From JACRLV01 sp045863555 (lineage in GTDB: Bacteria; Planctomycetota; Phycisphaerae; UBA1845; Fen-1342), in contig BTUU01000022.1 in the NCBI GenBank assembly GCA_045863555.1, forward strand, positions 28,192 through 92,191: 64,000 nt of DNA, given 5' to 3'. A program made the position numbers and the translations under genes. Shown here piece after piece: positions 15,891 through 26,937 of the stretch. Within the stretch, counting starts at the first letter, position 1, and the number at the start of each line of letters is the position of its first letter. Below the pieces are notes generated by a model, which searched no databases, had not been told where the DNA came from, and worked only from the letters and a program-made list of their open reading frames with translations.

Positions 15891-17672
15891 CTATCGCCGC
15901 TGGTTCACGTCGACCATCATCGGCCGTCCCGTGCTTCGGGGCAGCGTGAAGACGGGGTTGCCCGCGCCGTCATGGCCGGCGGGCGTGAGAATCCGCCCGT
16001 CGCAGTAGACCCAGCACTCGCGGCCGTCGAGGCCGTGAATGCGGATTGCGGGTGCGTGGCGGATCCAGCGGCCGGGGGTGAACTCGAATCGGAGCAGCCC
16101 GTCGGCCATCGCGACCTCGCAGAGTCCCTCAGACTCGTTGAAGCCGTCGGCGTTGAGATCGCCGGGCAGGTCGGTCCGGAGCCGTCCTTTGCGGATGTCG
16201 ATTTTCGCGGGGTACTGGTAATCGGCGGCGAAGGTCTCGGCGTCGGGCGCGCCGTTGAGGTCGGTCGGCCAGATGCGGATGAGATGGGCCGATTCGACCG
16301 TCGGGGCGGTCTCAAGGTCGCCCATGGTCACGGCGAGTCGGCCGTCGGCGGATTCGAGTTCGATCTGTTTGGCGCACTGCGCGGGGGTGTGCGGAATCCA
16401 GAGAAGGTCTGGGGCGGCGGGGGCCTGGGGCGAAAAGAGCGTGAAATGCACGGGTTCGCGCTGTGCATAGGCGGGCTCGGAACGGATGCGACGGAAGCCG
16501 CCTTTCTGGTTGACCGCGAGCGCATACCCGAGGAGCGGCTGGGTCCAGGTTGCGGAGCGTGCCTCGGATCGGACGCGGACGTAGATTCGGCCGTCGGCAT
16601 AGACGGTGTACTGCCATTCGTGACCGGGGCGTTCGGCGATCGGCGTGGCGCGGTTTTCCGCTGATTCGTAGCGCCACTGGCCGCGGATGACGACCCGCAG
16701 CGGCGTCGACTCGACGACCTCCTGCGTTGCGTCGGCGGGGACGCCCCAGTTTTCGTAGTTCGCCGGGTCGTCATAGACGGGCGGCTTCTCGCGGCGCAGC
16801 GTCCAGTCGAGCGGCAGCGGGGTCGGCCACGGACCGAGGCCGTGGAGCGGCGCGAGATTTCCATCTGCGGGTCCCTGCCACCAGACGATCTGGCCGTCGG
16901 CGAAGGCGATCTCGAAGCGGCCGGCGGTCCCGACGTGGAGCCGGCGGCCGCGCGAAAAGGCGTAGAGGCGCTCGGGGGGCGTGGCAGGGTCTCCGAGGAT
17001 CCAGCGTGTGTTGTCGGCGAGGACAAAGTCGTCGAGGGCGATTTCGAGCGGGGCGGAGATTTCTGGCGCGGACCAGGCGACGCTGCGGATGTGACGGAGG
17101 TCGATCGTATCGGCGATTTCGCGGAGATCGACGCGGAGGAGATTCCAGCCGGGGCGGGCGACGAATCGGCGCGACCAGGCGTTTTTGTCATCGGAAATGG
17201 AGAGCTGGATCACGGCGCCCTGCGGCGGACCGAAGAGGCTGGCGAGGAAGATCGCATATGGGGACCAGTCGCGGACGAGCGTGGGTCGATCGGGCGCGTC
17301 GGCGAGATCGAACTCGACGCGATCGCCCTTGCGTTCGAGCTTTGACGACAGGCCGCCGGGGCCGGTCTCGTTGCGGGCGAGCGTGATGCTGATTTCGGGC
17401 GGCGCTTTGGGGCGTCCTTCGGCGTCGACGACGCGGCAGTACGCGGCCTGGTCGGGGGAATTGAAGTCGGCGAGGATGATGAAGCGGCCGCTCGCGAGTT
17501 CCGGATAGGCGCGTTGAAACCGGGCCAGCGTGGCTCCGCTGGGCGGCGGCGGGCCGGCCGGCCGGGTCACGGGCTGCGAGCCCGGCGTGGCGGCGGGGCC
17601 GGGCGACTGGCAGCCGCCGAGGATGGCGCTGAGAAGGGCGAGCGCGAGGAGTCGAGCGTACAGGGTGGTCAT
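15891..17672 (-). CDS. Large secreted lipoprotein, beta-sandwich type, function unknown
   Basis: 593 residues. A lipoprotein signal with LSAILGGC lipidates Cys about residue 21, followed by a Pro-rich linker. Residues 55-210 look like a carbohydrate-binding-like beta sandwich (FIILADFNSPDQAAYC, WSRRFVARPGWNLLRVDLREIADTIDLRHI, LEIALDDFVLADNTRW), reminiscent of CBM-type domains in planctomycete hydrolases. The C-terminal half is Trp/Tyr-rich beta sequence with a single calcium-loop-like GDLNADGFNESEG segment. No catalytic motif was recognised. ATG 17672 has its GGAGG almost adjacent, so a slightly different start is possible; the frame stays open further upstream only as a shadow of lpdA. It lies 17 bp after lpdA on the same strand. 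Confidence 0.72.
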   Translation of the reverse strand: MTTLYARLLALALLSAILGGCQSPGPAATPGSQPVTRPAGPPPPSGATLARFQRAYPELASGRFIILADFNSPDQAAYCRVVDAEGRPKAPPEISITLARNETGPGGLSSKLERKGDRVEFDLADAPDRPTLVRDWSPYAIFLASLFGPPQGAVIQLSISDDKNAWSRRFVARPGWNLLRVDLREIADTIDLRHIRSVAWSAPEISAPLEIALDDFVLADNTRWILGDPATPPERLYAFSRGRRLHVGTAGRFEIAFADGQIVWWQGPADGNLAPLHGLGPWPTPLPLDWTLRREKPPVYDDPANYENWGVPADATQEVVESTPLRVVIRGQWRYESAENRATPIAERPGHEWQYTVYADGRIYVRVRSEARSATWTQPLLGYALAVNQKGGFRRIRSEPAYAQREPVHFTLFSPQAPAAPDLLWIPHTPAQCAKQIELESADGRLAVTMGDLETAPTVESAHLIRIWPTDLNGAPDAETFAADYQYPAKIDIRKGRLRTDLPGDLNADGFNESEGLCEVAMADGLLRFEFTPGRWIRHAPAIRIHGLDGRECWVYCDGRILTPAGHDGAGNPVFTLPRSTGRPMMVDVNQRR

Positions 17673-17689
17673 CCTCCGCGGCCCGCCGG

Positions 17690-19102
<1,413 letters not shown>

Positions 19103-19220
19103 GGGATTCTCCAGTCGCTGCCGCCCGGCCGCGCCGTGCGCAGCCGCCTCCCCGGCCGCGCCGCCCGCCGAGCCGGAAGGGGAGATCGTATCGCGCCCCG
19201 CGGGCGGCGCACAGGCGGGA

Positions 19221-20300
19221 CTAGGGCGTGATCTTCGGGTCGAAGAGGCGGGCGTGCTCTTCGAGGCAGAATCGGTCGGTCATGCCGGCGATGTAATCGA
19301 CCGCGACGCGCTCGACGCCCTGGTCCGCGACGCGGCGGGCATAGCGTCCGGGCATGAGCTTCGGCTCGGCGACGTATGCGTCGAAAATCGCGTGGATGAT
19401 CCGCTTGGCCTTCGTGTCCATGCGGACGAGCCGGCTGTTGCGGTAGAGGTGATTGAGCAGGAACGCGCCGAGTTCGCGGACTTTCGCGTCCATCGCGGGC
19501 GACAGTGCGATCGCGAGTCGGCGGTCGTCGCCGTGCCGAGCGTCCCGGCCACCCGGGGAGGGTTTCGCGGCCGGCCGGCTGTATTCGATCGCGTCGCGGA
19601 TGAGCCGCTGGCGGATGCGGTCGATGGCGGGGCGGACGTGGCCGCGCCAGGCGCCGCCGTCGCCGGGGGGCGGGCCCTCGTAGGCGTCGCGCCAGAGTTC
19701 GACGAGATCGAGCGCGGCTGGCTCGATGAGACCGGAGTGCAGGCCGTCCTGGAGGTCGTGCATGCCGTAGGCGAGCTGATCCGCGAGCGCGGCCACGTCG
19801 CCCTCGGGCGGCGGCGGCGCGCCGTCCTGGAGCGGGTGGAAACCGGGCTTGTCGAACTGCGTGCTGTGCTTGGCGAGGCACTCGCGGACGACGTGCGTGA
19901 GATTGAGGCCGCGGAACGTCGGGTACGGGTGCTCCAGGTACTCGACGACGCGGAGGGAATGGGCGTTGTGCTCGAAACCGCCGCGGCCGGCGAGGCACTC
20001 GTCGAGGGCGCGTTCGCCGGCGTGGCCGAAGGGTGAGTGGCCGAGGTCGTGAGCGAGGGAGACGACTTCGGCGAGTTCGGCGCTCAGGTCGAGGCCGGCG
20101 GCGAGATCGCGGGCGAGGGTGGCGACTTCCAGCGTGTGCGTGAGGCGGGTGCGGAAGTGGTCGCCTTCGAGGGCGACAAAGACCTGGGTCTTGTATTCGA
20201 GGCGGCGGAAGGCGGCGGAGTGGATGACGCGCTGGCGATCGAGGGCGAGCGGGGCTGCGCCGTCGGCGAGCGGGTCGGGGTGCTGGCGGGTGAGGTTCAT
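19221..20300 (-). CDS. dgt: Deoxyguanosinetriphosphate triphosphohydrolase-like HD-domain dNTPase
   Basis: An HD-superfamily dNTP triphosphohydrolase that would cleave dNTP to deoxynucleoside and triphosphate. The N-terminus has DRQRVIHSAAFRRLEYKTQVF, then the metal ligands His55 (RLTHTLEVA), His84-Asp85 (LAHDLGHSPFGHAGE) with His88 and His93. GGFEHNAHSLRVVEYLE is also conserved in the type 2 dGTPase-like group. ATG 20300 is preferred; the 30 upstream codons are Arg/Lys-rich and atypical. At 359 residues it matches the shorter dgt-like proteins (about 370) rather than E. coli Dgt (505). Substrate preference is unknown. Confidence 0.9.
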   Translation of the reverse strand: MNLTRQHPDPLADGAAPLALDRQRVIHSAAFRRLEYKTQVFVALEGDHFRTRLTHTLEVATLARDLAAGLDLSAELAEVVSLAHDLGHSPFGHAGERALDECLAGRGGFEHNAHSLRVVEYLEHPYPTFRGLNLTHVVRECLAKHSTQFDKPGFHPLQDGAPPPPEGDVAALADQLAYGMHDLQDGLHSGLIEPAALDLVELWRDAYEGPPPGDGGAWRGHVRPAIDRIRQRLIRDAIEYSRPAAKPSPGGRDARHGDDRRLAIALSPAMDAKVRELGAFLLNHLYRNSRLVRMDTKAKRIIHAIFDAYVAEPKLMPGRYARRVADQGVERVAVDYIAGMTDRFCLEEHARLFDPKITP

Positions 20301-20473
20301 GCGGCGGATTTTAGCGTGGAGATGCCGCGGGCGCAGTTTCGGGCGCTGCGTCCACCGGTCCACCCGATTTTTCTTGACTCGCTTCCGCACGCCCGGCTAA
20401 CATCTTCCTATGCAAGGGCAGGTGGTCGTTCCAGCCTGGTCCGAGTCACGTCCGCAGCAATGGGAGACGCATC

Positions 20474-21851
20474 ATGACGACGTTCGCCCCCCCCCCTTCG
20501 ATACTCTGCGCTGATTCTGGCGGCAGCCATGTGTAGCACGGCGGCCCGCGGGCAAGCGCCGCCGGCGCCGGTGTTCCGCGAGCCAGTCGTGTTTCCCGCG
20601 CTGAGCCAGCCATTTGACGTAGCGGCTGCGGACATCGACCTCGACGGCGACTTGGACGTGGCGGTCGCGGTCTATAACGGCGGGGCGGGAAGCGTCTGGG
20701 TCTATCAGAACAAGGGATCGGCGAATTGGAGCAGTTCTCCCGCGTCGGCGTTGAAATTAGTTGGGATGTTCGGGTTTTCGACCAATCCACCGGGTTGCAA
20801 TATCGGCGATAACGGGATCGGCTTGCGCGGCTTGACGTTCGGGCACTTCGAGTTCGCCTATCATGTACGCGACGCGTACCCCGATATTGCCGTCGCCGTG
20901 GGCAAGACGCCGCAGGTCTGGTATCTGCGGAACTCGGTGAACGATCCGATCGCCGCGACGAAGCCGTTCGTCAGCGAGGCATGCCAGGGGATCGAGCTTG
21001 CCAATCCGCTCGACACTCAACTCGGGATCGTGGCGGCGGACTTCGACGGCGATTCGTACGATGACGTGGTTGTCGGGGGTAAGTCAACCTTCAGCCCGGG
21101 GGTGCCGCGCCTGGCGGTGGTCTGGAACAACGCCGTCCCCGGCTCTGACAAGTTCGACGCGACCTATGTGGACGCGGTGCCGTTCACAGGGGAGGGATAC
21201 GCGCTAGACCTTACGTACGCTGGCGGCGTCGACTCGTCGCCGGCTACGCCGCGCGACGTGGTGATGACGAGCACGGATACGGACTTCGTGTACGTGTTCA
21301 AGGACGGGACTGGCGAGTCGATCAACTTCTTCGGCCGGTCCGCCAGCCTCAAGTCGCGAGGCATCACGGCGGCGCCGTTGAACGCGGGCGATTCGCATTG
21401 GGATCTGGCGACGAGCGGCCATCTTCCTGCGGATAATGATCTGCGCTGGCTGAAAGCAATGGGCGGCGGCGTGTTCGACCCCCCGTCAGCGCCCGGACTC
21501 TACCCGCTCCCGCAACCGACTTTTCCAGAAACTTGGTGGGCCTACCCGCACTCTGTGGACTCAGGCAAGATCAACGGCGATAACTTGATCGATGTCGTCG
21601 TCGCAAATGAAGGGGCCTTTGGGTTTTTGGGCAACATTTCGATTTTCATTAACAACGGAATCGAATCGCCTCTATTTGGCCCAAGATACGATTTCTACGT
21701 GTTGCCGCCCGACCCCGGTCCGGTGCCGCCAACGGACGACACGGGGCCGGTCAAGGCGCTCCTTGCCGATCTCGACGGCGACGGAAACCTAGACATCGTT
21801 ACCGCAAATCTGCGCGATCATACGATTTCAGTCTTGATCAATGATCTATAG
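20474..21851 (+). CDS. Secreted FG-GAP/VCBS repeat protein; frame interrupted at a C10 tract in the signal peptide
   Basis: A seven-bladed-propeller-like extracellular protein with calcium-loop repeats DIDLDGDLDVAVAVY, ADFDGDSYDDVVVGG, NGDNLIDVVVANE and ADLDGDGNLDIVTANL. The uninterrupted frame begins only at 20529 and lacks a signal peptide. ATG 20474, with GGGAG 8 nt upstream, starts a frame that meets a run of ten C (20487-20496) and then stops at the TAG near 20531. Removing one C joins it to the main frame and yields MTTFAPPLRYSALILAAAMC, a convincing signal peptide. The gene therefore either carries a sequencing error or is phase-variable at this tract. Cell-surface adhesion or sensing is typical for the family. 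Confidence 0.78.
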
Positions 21852-21893
21852 GCTGCATTCTGGGGGTTTGCCCGGCCTTCCAGAGGAGTCCCT

Positions 21894-23156
21894 ATGTCCA
21901 CGCGTGAACCAGTCATTTCGCTCTTCGTAGTCGCCATCGTGGGGCACGCATCAAGCGCGCCATTCCAGGAAACGTATTACCGGCACGTCCGATTGCCGAC
22001 ATGGGAGGGAAGCTATCCACGGACCATTGGTAGAGATATCAATGACTCGGCGCAAGTTACCGGCGACTCGTCGATTGCATGGGCGATCGTTCATGCATTT
22101 CGATGGCAGGGCGGCTCAGGAATTGCTGATCTCGGAACGCTGCTTGGCCAATCCGGCACGAGCGCTGGCTATTGTATTAGTGATAGTGGATATATAGCCG
22201 GAAGTAGCTCTTATCGATCGAATGATAGTTCAAATGAGGCGTTTAGATGGGATCCCGCCAACGGAATGATCGGCCTAGGGGACCTGCCGGGGTCGGCTCA
22301 TTCGAGCCGGGCGCATGGAATAAATAACCTCGGCCACGTGGTCGGTTACAGCCTGTCCGCGCACTACGGCGAGCCGATGCAGGAGGCTTTTCTCTGGACG
22401 CCGGAGAGCGGTATGATCGGTCTCGGCACGCTCATCGGTTCGGGCCATTGGAGTAGCTACGCGTCGGATATCAATGATTCCGGGTGGATCGCCGGCGACA
22501 GCGATTCGCCGCGCGGCATTGAAGCCTTTGTCTGGACCACCGAAACCGGCATGGTCGGCCTTGGCGACATTACGGGAAGCCCATTTTCCTTCAGCCTCGG
22601 ATATGCCATCAACGCGAGCGGCCAGATTGCAGGCATCAGTGCTTCCACAACGACAACCGCCGGGGTCGAAGCCATGCTTTGGTCGCCCGAGGAGGGCATG
22701 ATCGGCCTGGGTGTTCTGCCGGGGCACGAGGCGTCATCCGCCGAGGATCTCAACAATCGCGAGCAGGTCGTCGGCTGGTCGCGGCTGCCATACCCGCCCG
22801 GGTACACCGAAGCGTTCATCTGGGACCGCCAGCGCGGCATGCGCTCGCTCAACGCGCTGCTCGATCCCTGCGTGCCGGCGTCGCAGCGCCACATGGGCGA
22901 AGCCCTTGCAATCAACAACCACGGGCAGATCGTTGCGACGGACGGTGCGGGCGGAATTTTCCTCGATCCCTACATTCCCGGCGACCTCGACGGCGATGGC
23001 GCGGTCACGCTCCAGGACCTCGCCACGCTGCTCGCGCACTTCGGCCGCGCCGGCGACGTCGGCTACATCCAAGGCGATATCCACGGCTGCGACCGCGACG
23101 TGGACCTCGAAGACCTCGCCACGCTGCTCGAGAATTTCGGCCAGACGCTGGAGTAA
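21894..23156 (+). CDS. Secreted HAF-repeat protein with C-terminal dockerin
   Basis: 420 residues with a signal-like N-terminus (VISLFVVAIVGHASSAPF). Six or so repeats of about 45 residues carry the pattern EAFLWTPESGMIGLGTL...G..S.A..IN..G.IVG, which is the HAF family extracellular repeat. The C-terminal 60 residues have two EF-hand-like segments, GDLDGDGAVTLQDLATLLAHFG and the divergent GDIHGCDRDVDLEDLATLLENFG, i.e. a type I dockerin. ATG 21894 has GAGGAG 6 nt upstream. The 5' half has lower GC than its neighbours. Planctomycetes carry many such dockerin proteins, usually without classical cohesin scaffolds; the role is unknown. Confidence 0.85.
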   Translation: MSTREPVISLFVVAIVGHASSAPFQETYYRHVRLPTWEGSYPRTIGRDINDSAQVTGDSSIAWAIVHAFRWQGGSGIADLGTLLGQSGTSAGYCISDSGYIAGSSSYRSNDSSNEAFRWDPANGMIGLGDLPGSAHSSRAHGINNLGHVVGYSLSAHYGEPMQEAFLWTPESGMIGLGTLIGSGHWSSYASDINDSGWIAGDSDSPRGIEAFVWTTETGMVGLGDITGSPFSFSLGYAINASGQIAGISASTTTTAGVEAMLWSPEEGMIGLGVLPGHEASSAEDLNNREQVVGWSRLPYPPGYTEAFIWDRQRGMRSLNALLDPCVPASQRHMGEALAINNHGQIVATDGAGGIFLDPYIPGDLDGDGAVTLQDLATLLAHFGRAGDVGYIQGDIHGCDRDVDLEDLATLLENFGQTLE

Positions 23157-23178
23157 GGCGAGTTGATCGAACCGGCGA

Positions 23179-24312
23179 ATGGAGAGTCCGAGCCGGTCCG
23201 TCGCGTCTGCCCGTCGGCTCGCGCTGCCCCCGGCGGTCTCGTGGCCCGGCTCGACGCCGTCGTACGCCCGCTGCGAGTTTTCGTACGCCCGCTCCGCTTC
23301 AGCGCGCACTTACTCCGGCTCTGCCTACGCCGGCTCGGAGATTTTCGACGCCCACACTGCCTCCATCGACGCCGCGGGCGATCTTCTCGACCCCGGCAAA
23401 TTCAGCTTGTCTACGTCCCTGGCCGCCGCAGGAGAATCCTGCGGATTCGCCGTCGAGCTTGATCACGACAAGCTGGAGGTGCGGATCCCCCACCGTCACG
23501 ACCATCGGCACAGTTTGAGTCGAATTCCTGCTTGGACTATTCTCAACGATCCGCGAGCGGAACAACCGCCGCCTCTCGCCGGAACCGAGCCGGAGCACTT
23601 CGTGGCCAGCCTTGAACCGATCCTCGCTTCCGCCCGTGAATTCCTGATTCTGCGGGCCAGCCAGAGCGCCGCGGATCACTGGCTCTGGGAGCACAGCGAG
23701 CGGGTGATGCGGCTGAGCCGGATGATTGCGCTGCTGCCGGAATTCGGCGAGGAGCGGCCGGATGCGACGGCGGTGGCGCTGGCGGCGCTGTTTCACGACG
23801 CGGGCTGGGCGGTGCAGGTGAAGCAGGGGCAGGTGAGCTGCTGGCAGGTGCTGGCGCGGCCGACGAGCGACGTGCAGCGCGAGCTGGGCGTGAAGGCGAT
23901 GCGCGACCGGGTGGCGGGGCTGGTGGAGCCGGAGACGCTGGAAGTGGCGTGCGGGGCGATCCGGGAGTGCAACAACCGGTTCAGCTCGCTGCCGGAGGCG
24001 CAGGCGCTGTCCGAGGCGGAGAACCTGGACGAGATCGGCGTGCTTTCGGTGCTGCGGCAATTCCGCCAGCACCAGATCGAAGGCAAGCCGGTCGAGCAGC
24101 TTCTCGTGAGCTGGACGCGGCAGCTTGAGTATCACTACTGGGAAGCGCGGATCAACGACTACCTGCGGTTCGAGACGACGCGGCGGATCGCGCGGGAGCG
24201 GCTGGCATCGGTGGAGCTGTTCATGTCGGCGCTGGCGCGGGACCGGGAGTCGGTGGACGTGCTGCGGGCGCTGAAGGCGGAGAGCGTCGATATCAGCGCG
24301 GTGTCGAAATAG
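23179..24312 (+). CDS. HD-domain protein, putative metal-dependent phosphohydrolase
   Basis: The C-terminal 240 residues show an HD domain: HWLWEHSERVMRLSRMIALL then ATAVALAALFHDAGWAVQV, giving the H...HD ligand set; further helices follow. Relatives are annotated only as HD-domain proteins. The N-terminal 125 residues (Ser/Tyr/Ala-rich, for example SYARSASARTYSGSAYAGS) look unlike an enzyme and may not be translated; internal starts such as GTG 23479 or GTG 23602 would give a shorter, more plausible protein. ATG 23179 lacks a clear Shine-Dalgarno and lies 22 bp after the HAF gene. The coding assignment for the HD part is firm, the start is not. Confidence 0.68.
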   Translation: MESPSRSVASARRLALPPAVSWPGSTPSYARCEFSYARSASARTYSGSAYAGSEIFDAHTASIDAAGDLLDPGKFSLSTSLAAAGESCGFAVELDHDKLEVRIPHRHDHRHSLSRIPAWTILNDPRAEQPPPLAGTEPEHFVASLEPILASAREFLILRASQSAADHWLWEHSERVMRLSRMIALLPEFGEERPDATAVALAALFHDAGWAVQVKQGQVSCWQVLARPTSDVQRELGVKAMRDRVAGLVEPETLEVACGAIRECNNRFSSLPEAQALSEAENLDEIGVLSVLRQFRQHQIEGKPVEQLLVSWTRQLEYHYWEARINDYLRFETTRRIARERLASVELFMSALARDRESVDVLRALKAESVDISAVSK

Positions 24313-24368
24313 CCCGCCGCCGGACGGGCGGGGACTCGCCCTTTCGCGCTTTCGGCTTGGAAACAGGA

Positions 24369-24396
24369 GAGGCCGGCACGATTCCGCGCCGGCCTC
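24369..24396. terminator. Hairpin between convergent genes
   Basis: Perfect 9-bp arms GAGGCCGGC / GCCGGCCTC with a 10-nt loop, placed between the HD-domain gene and the convergent acyl-CoA transferase gene. There is no long U-tract, so it may act as a weak bidirectional terminator. Confidence 0.6.
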
Positions 24397-24429
24397 TGCG
24401 GTAGTTGTCAGGCATAGCCCTTCCGGGCT

Positions 24430-26370
24430 TCACTTCTTTGCGTTGCCCTTCGCTTTGGGTGCGGGCGGTGCGGCCGGGGTGCAGTACTCGGCGCGGGTTT
24501 CCTCGAAGGAGATTTTGATCTCCGTGACGTCTCCCTGGACGCGGGACTGCATGGGATAGCCGCACTTTTCGAAGACGCGGAGCATGCGGGCATTTCCGGT
24601 GAGGACTGCGGCGGTGAAGCCGAGGATGCCGCGGGCCTCGGCGATCTCGGTGAGGCGGCGCATGAGTGCGGTGCCGATGCCGCGGCCCTGCCAGCTGTCG
24701 ACGACGAGGAAGGAGGCGTCGGCGAGCTGCGACTCGGGGTCGTGGACGTACGCGGCCCAGCCGACGATGGTCTCGACGTCGCCGCGGCGAATGGAGGCGA
24801 CGAGCGTCATGTCGTGGTCGTAGTCGATGTTGCAGAAGAGCTGGAGATTCTCGTGCGGCATCGTCTTGCGGGTGGCGAAGAAGCGCTGGTAGATCGACTC
24901 GCGGCTGAGGTCGTAGAACATCTCCTTGAGCAGCGACTCGTCCGTGGGCTTGATGGGGCGGATGAGGAATTCTTCGCCGTCCCGGGTGCGCGCGCGGGTT
25001 TCGAGCTGGCGCGGGTAGAGCGGGACGCGGACCTTGGGCTCAATCTGGTCGATATAGGCGAGCTTGCGCTGCTTGGCCTCGGCGAGGAGCCACGGGCGGA
25101 ACTTCGGATGGGCGATGGAGACGAGGGCCAGGGCGCGTTCACGGACGTTGAGGCCGTGGAGGTTGACCGCGCCGAACTCGGTCACGACCCAGTGGACGTC
25201 GCCGCGGGTGGTGACGACGCCCGCGCCGTCGTCGAGCCGCGGGACGATGCGGGAGATGATCCCGCCGCTCGCGGTCGAAGGCAGCGCGATGATCGGCACG
25301 CCGCCGCGGCTGCGGGCCGCGCCGCGGATGAAGTCGACCTGGCCGCCGATGCCGCTGTAGAAGGACTGGCCGATGGAGTCGGAGCAGACCTGGCCGGTGA
25401 GATCGACCTCGAGGCAGGTGTTGATGGCGACCATGTTGTCGTTCTGGGCGACGACGAAGGGGTCGTTGGTGTAGTCGACGGGGTAGAGTTCGACCATCGG
25501 GTTGTTGTGGACGAAGTCGTAGACGCGCTGGGTGCCCATGAGGAAGCTGGCGACGATCTTTCCGGGGTGGAGGTTTTTGCGCTTGCAGTTGATCACGCCG
25601 CGTTCGACGAGCTCGACGACGCCGTCGCTGAACATTTCGGTATGGATGCCGAGGTCCTTGCGGTCGGCGAGGAATTTGAGCACGGCGTCGGGGATGCCGC
25701 CGATGCCGAGCTGGAGGGTCGCGCCGTCGGGAATGAGGTCGGCGATGTTGCGGGCGATCTGCTCGGTTTCCTCGCGGATCTTGGGCTGCGGCAGCGTGGG
25801 CAGTGGGGTATCTGCCGCGACGAGTGCGTGGATTTTCTCAACCGAGATCTTCGTGTCGCCGCAGGTCGCGGGCATCTTTGAGTTGACCTGGGCGATGATC
25901 AGGCGCGAAACCGCGCAGGCGGCCGGCGCGATGTCGATGTGCGTGCCGAGCGTGCAGAGGCCGTCCTCGTCGGGCGGGCTGACGTTGAGCAGGCAGACGT
26001 CGATCGGGATGCGGCCCTTGCGGATGAGGCCGGGGATCTCGGAGAGAAAGACCGGCGTGTAGTCGGCTCGGCCGTCGCTGACGGCGGCGCGGACGTTGGG
26101 GCCGATGAAGAGGGCGTTGTGGCGGAAGCGGCCGGCCATCTCCGGTCGGGCGTAGGGGGCATCGCCGAGGGTGAGCAGGTGGACGATGCGGTTGTCGACG
26201 GTGGGAGCGGTGGGGCTGACGAGCGCTGGGAGCAGTCCGACGGGGGCTGCGGAGCCGGCAGAGAGGTAAATGGTGTCGCCGGGGCGGATCTTCGCGATCG
26301 CCGATTCGGCGGAGCAGACCTTGTCTGCGTAACGCTGCCGCCAGTCCTTGGCGGTGAGAGTCGTGGTCAT
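24430..26370 (-). CDS. Acetyl-CoA hydrolase/CoA-transferase fused to a GNAT acetyltransferase domain
   Basis: 646 residues. Residues 1-440 are a class I CoA-transferase of the acetyl-CoA hydrolase/4-hydroxybutyrate CoA-transferase type (GDTIYLSAGSAAPVGLLPAL, LQLGIGGIPDAVL). The catalytic Glu is in GIHTEMFSDGVVEL, and the C-terminal IIALPSTASGGIISRIV and GVVTTRGDVHWVVTEFG parts are present. Residues about 465-625 form a GNAT domain with acetyl-CoA-binding WQGRGIGTALM. Such fusions are known in several phyla and are thought to couple CoA-transferase activity with lysine acetylation, but this is unproven here. ATG 26370 has a strong GGAGG 7 nt upstream. The open frame extends upstream of 26370 only as a shadow of the divergent genes. 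The tail is Lys/Ala/Pro-rich. Confidence 0.9.
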   Translation of the reverse strand: MTTTLTAKDWRQRYADKVCSAESAIAKIRPGDTIYLSAGSAAPVGLLPALVSPTAPTVDNRIVHLLTLGDAPYARPEMAGRFRHNALFIGPNVRAAVSDGRADYTPVFLSEIPGLIRKGRIPIDVCLLNVSPPDEDGLCTLGTHIDIAPAACAVSRLIIAQVNSKMPATCGDTKISVEKIHALVAADTPLPTLPQPKIREETEQIARNIADLIPDGATLQLGIGGIPDAVLKFLADRKDLGIHTEMFSDGVVELVERGVINCKRKNLHPGKIVASFLMGTQRVYDFVHNNPMVELYPVDYTNDPFVVAQNDNMVAINTCLEVDLTGQVCSDSIGQSFYSGIGGQVDFIRGAARSRGGVPIIALPSTASGGIISRIVPRLDDGAGVVTTRGDVHWVVTEFGAVNLHGLNVRERALALVSIAHPKFRPWLLAEAKQRKLAYIDQIEPKVRVPLYPRQLETRARTRDGEEFLIRPIKPTDESLLKEMFYDLSRESIYQRFFATRKTMPHENLQLFCNIDYDHDMTLVASIRRGDVETIVGWAAYVHDPESQLADASFLVVDSWQGRGIGTALMRRLTEIAEARGILGFTAAVLTGNARMLRVFEKCGYPMQSRVQGDVTEIKISFEETRAEYCTPAAPPAPKAKGNAKK

Positions 26371-26493
26371 GAGCAATCCTCCACTAGAACCTACTGAGTA
26401 GCAATTCGCGGGCCAGACGGGTCGGAAGCGTCGTCGTGCGCAATTTTGGGTTGCGCGTTGGCGATTGCGTGAATCGGGATCATACTTCGTCTT

Positions 26494-26898
26494 GTGGATG
26501 CTGCGCTGAATCTCGCAACCGGCTGGTTTCTCATCGCCGGGGGTTTTGTTTCCGGAATGGTGCTGGGGCTCTTCTTCGGCCGGGATGACTGGCTGGGCGG
26601 CTACAACTCGTGGCCGCGGCGGCTTTTGCGCCTCGGGCACATCGCCATGGTGGCGCTGGGGATGCTGAACATCCTGTTTGCGTTGTCGGTGGTGCATCTG
26701 ACGCTGCGGCCGTGGGAAGTGGCGCTGTCGTCGTGGGGGTTCGTCGTCGGCGGCGTTTCGATGCCGGTGGTATGCGGACTCTCGGCGTGGCGGAAACCGC
26801 TGAAGGCGCTGTTTCCGGTGCCGGTGGCGAGTCTGCTGACGGCGGTAATCACGGTGTGCGGGGCGATCGTCAAGGACGTGGTTCGGACGGCGGGTTGA
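26494..26898 (+). CDS. Small polytopic membrane protein
   Basis: 134 residues with four predicted membrane helices (about 8-27, 45-66, 78-95, 106-127) separated by short loops; the first loop has FGRDDWLGGYNSWPRRLLRLGH. No family recognised, although the arrangement resembles small uncharacterised planctomycete membrane proteins. GTG 26494 is the only reasonable start, without a clear Shine-Dalgarno. It is followed after 39 bp by the radical SAM gene on the same strand, so the two are probably co-transcribed. Confidence 0.68.
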   Translation: MDAALNLATGWFLIAGGFVSGMVLGLFFGRDDWLGGYNSWPRRLLRLGHIAMVALGMLNILFALSVVHLTLRPWEVALSSWGFVVGGVSMPVVCGLSAWRKPLKALFPVPVASLLTAVITVCGAIVKDVVRTAG

Positions 26899-26937
26899 CG
26901 CCTGACGAGCGGGGCTGGTTGTACCGGGAGGTGTTCT

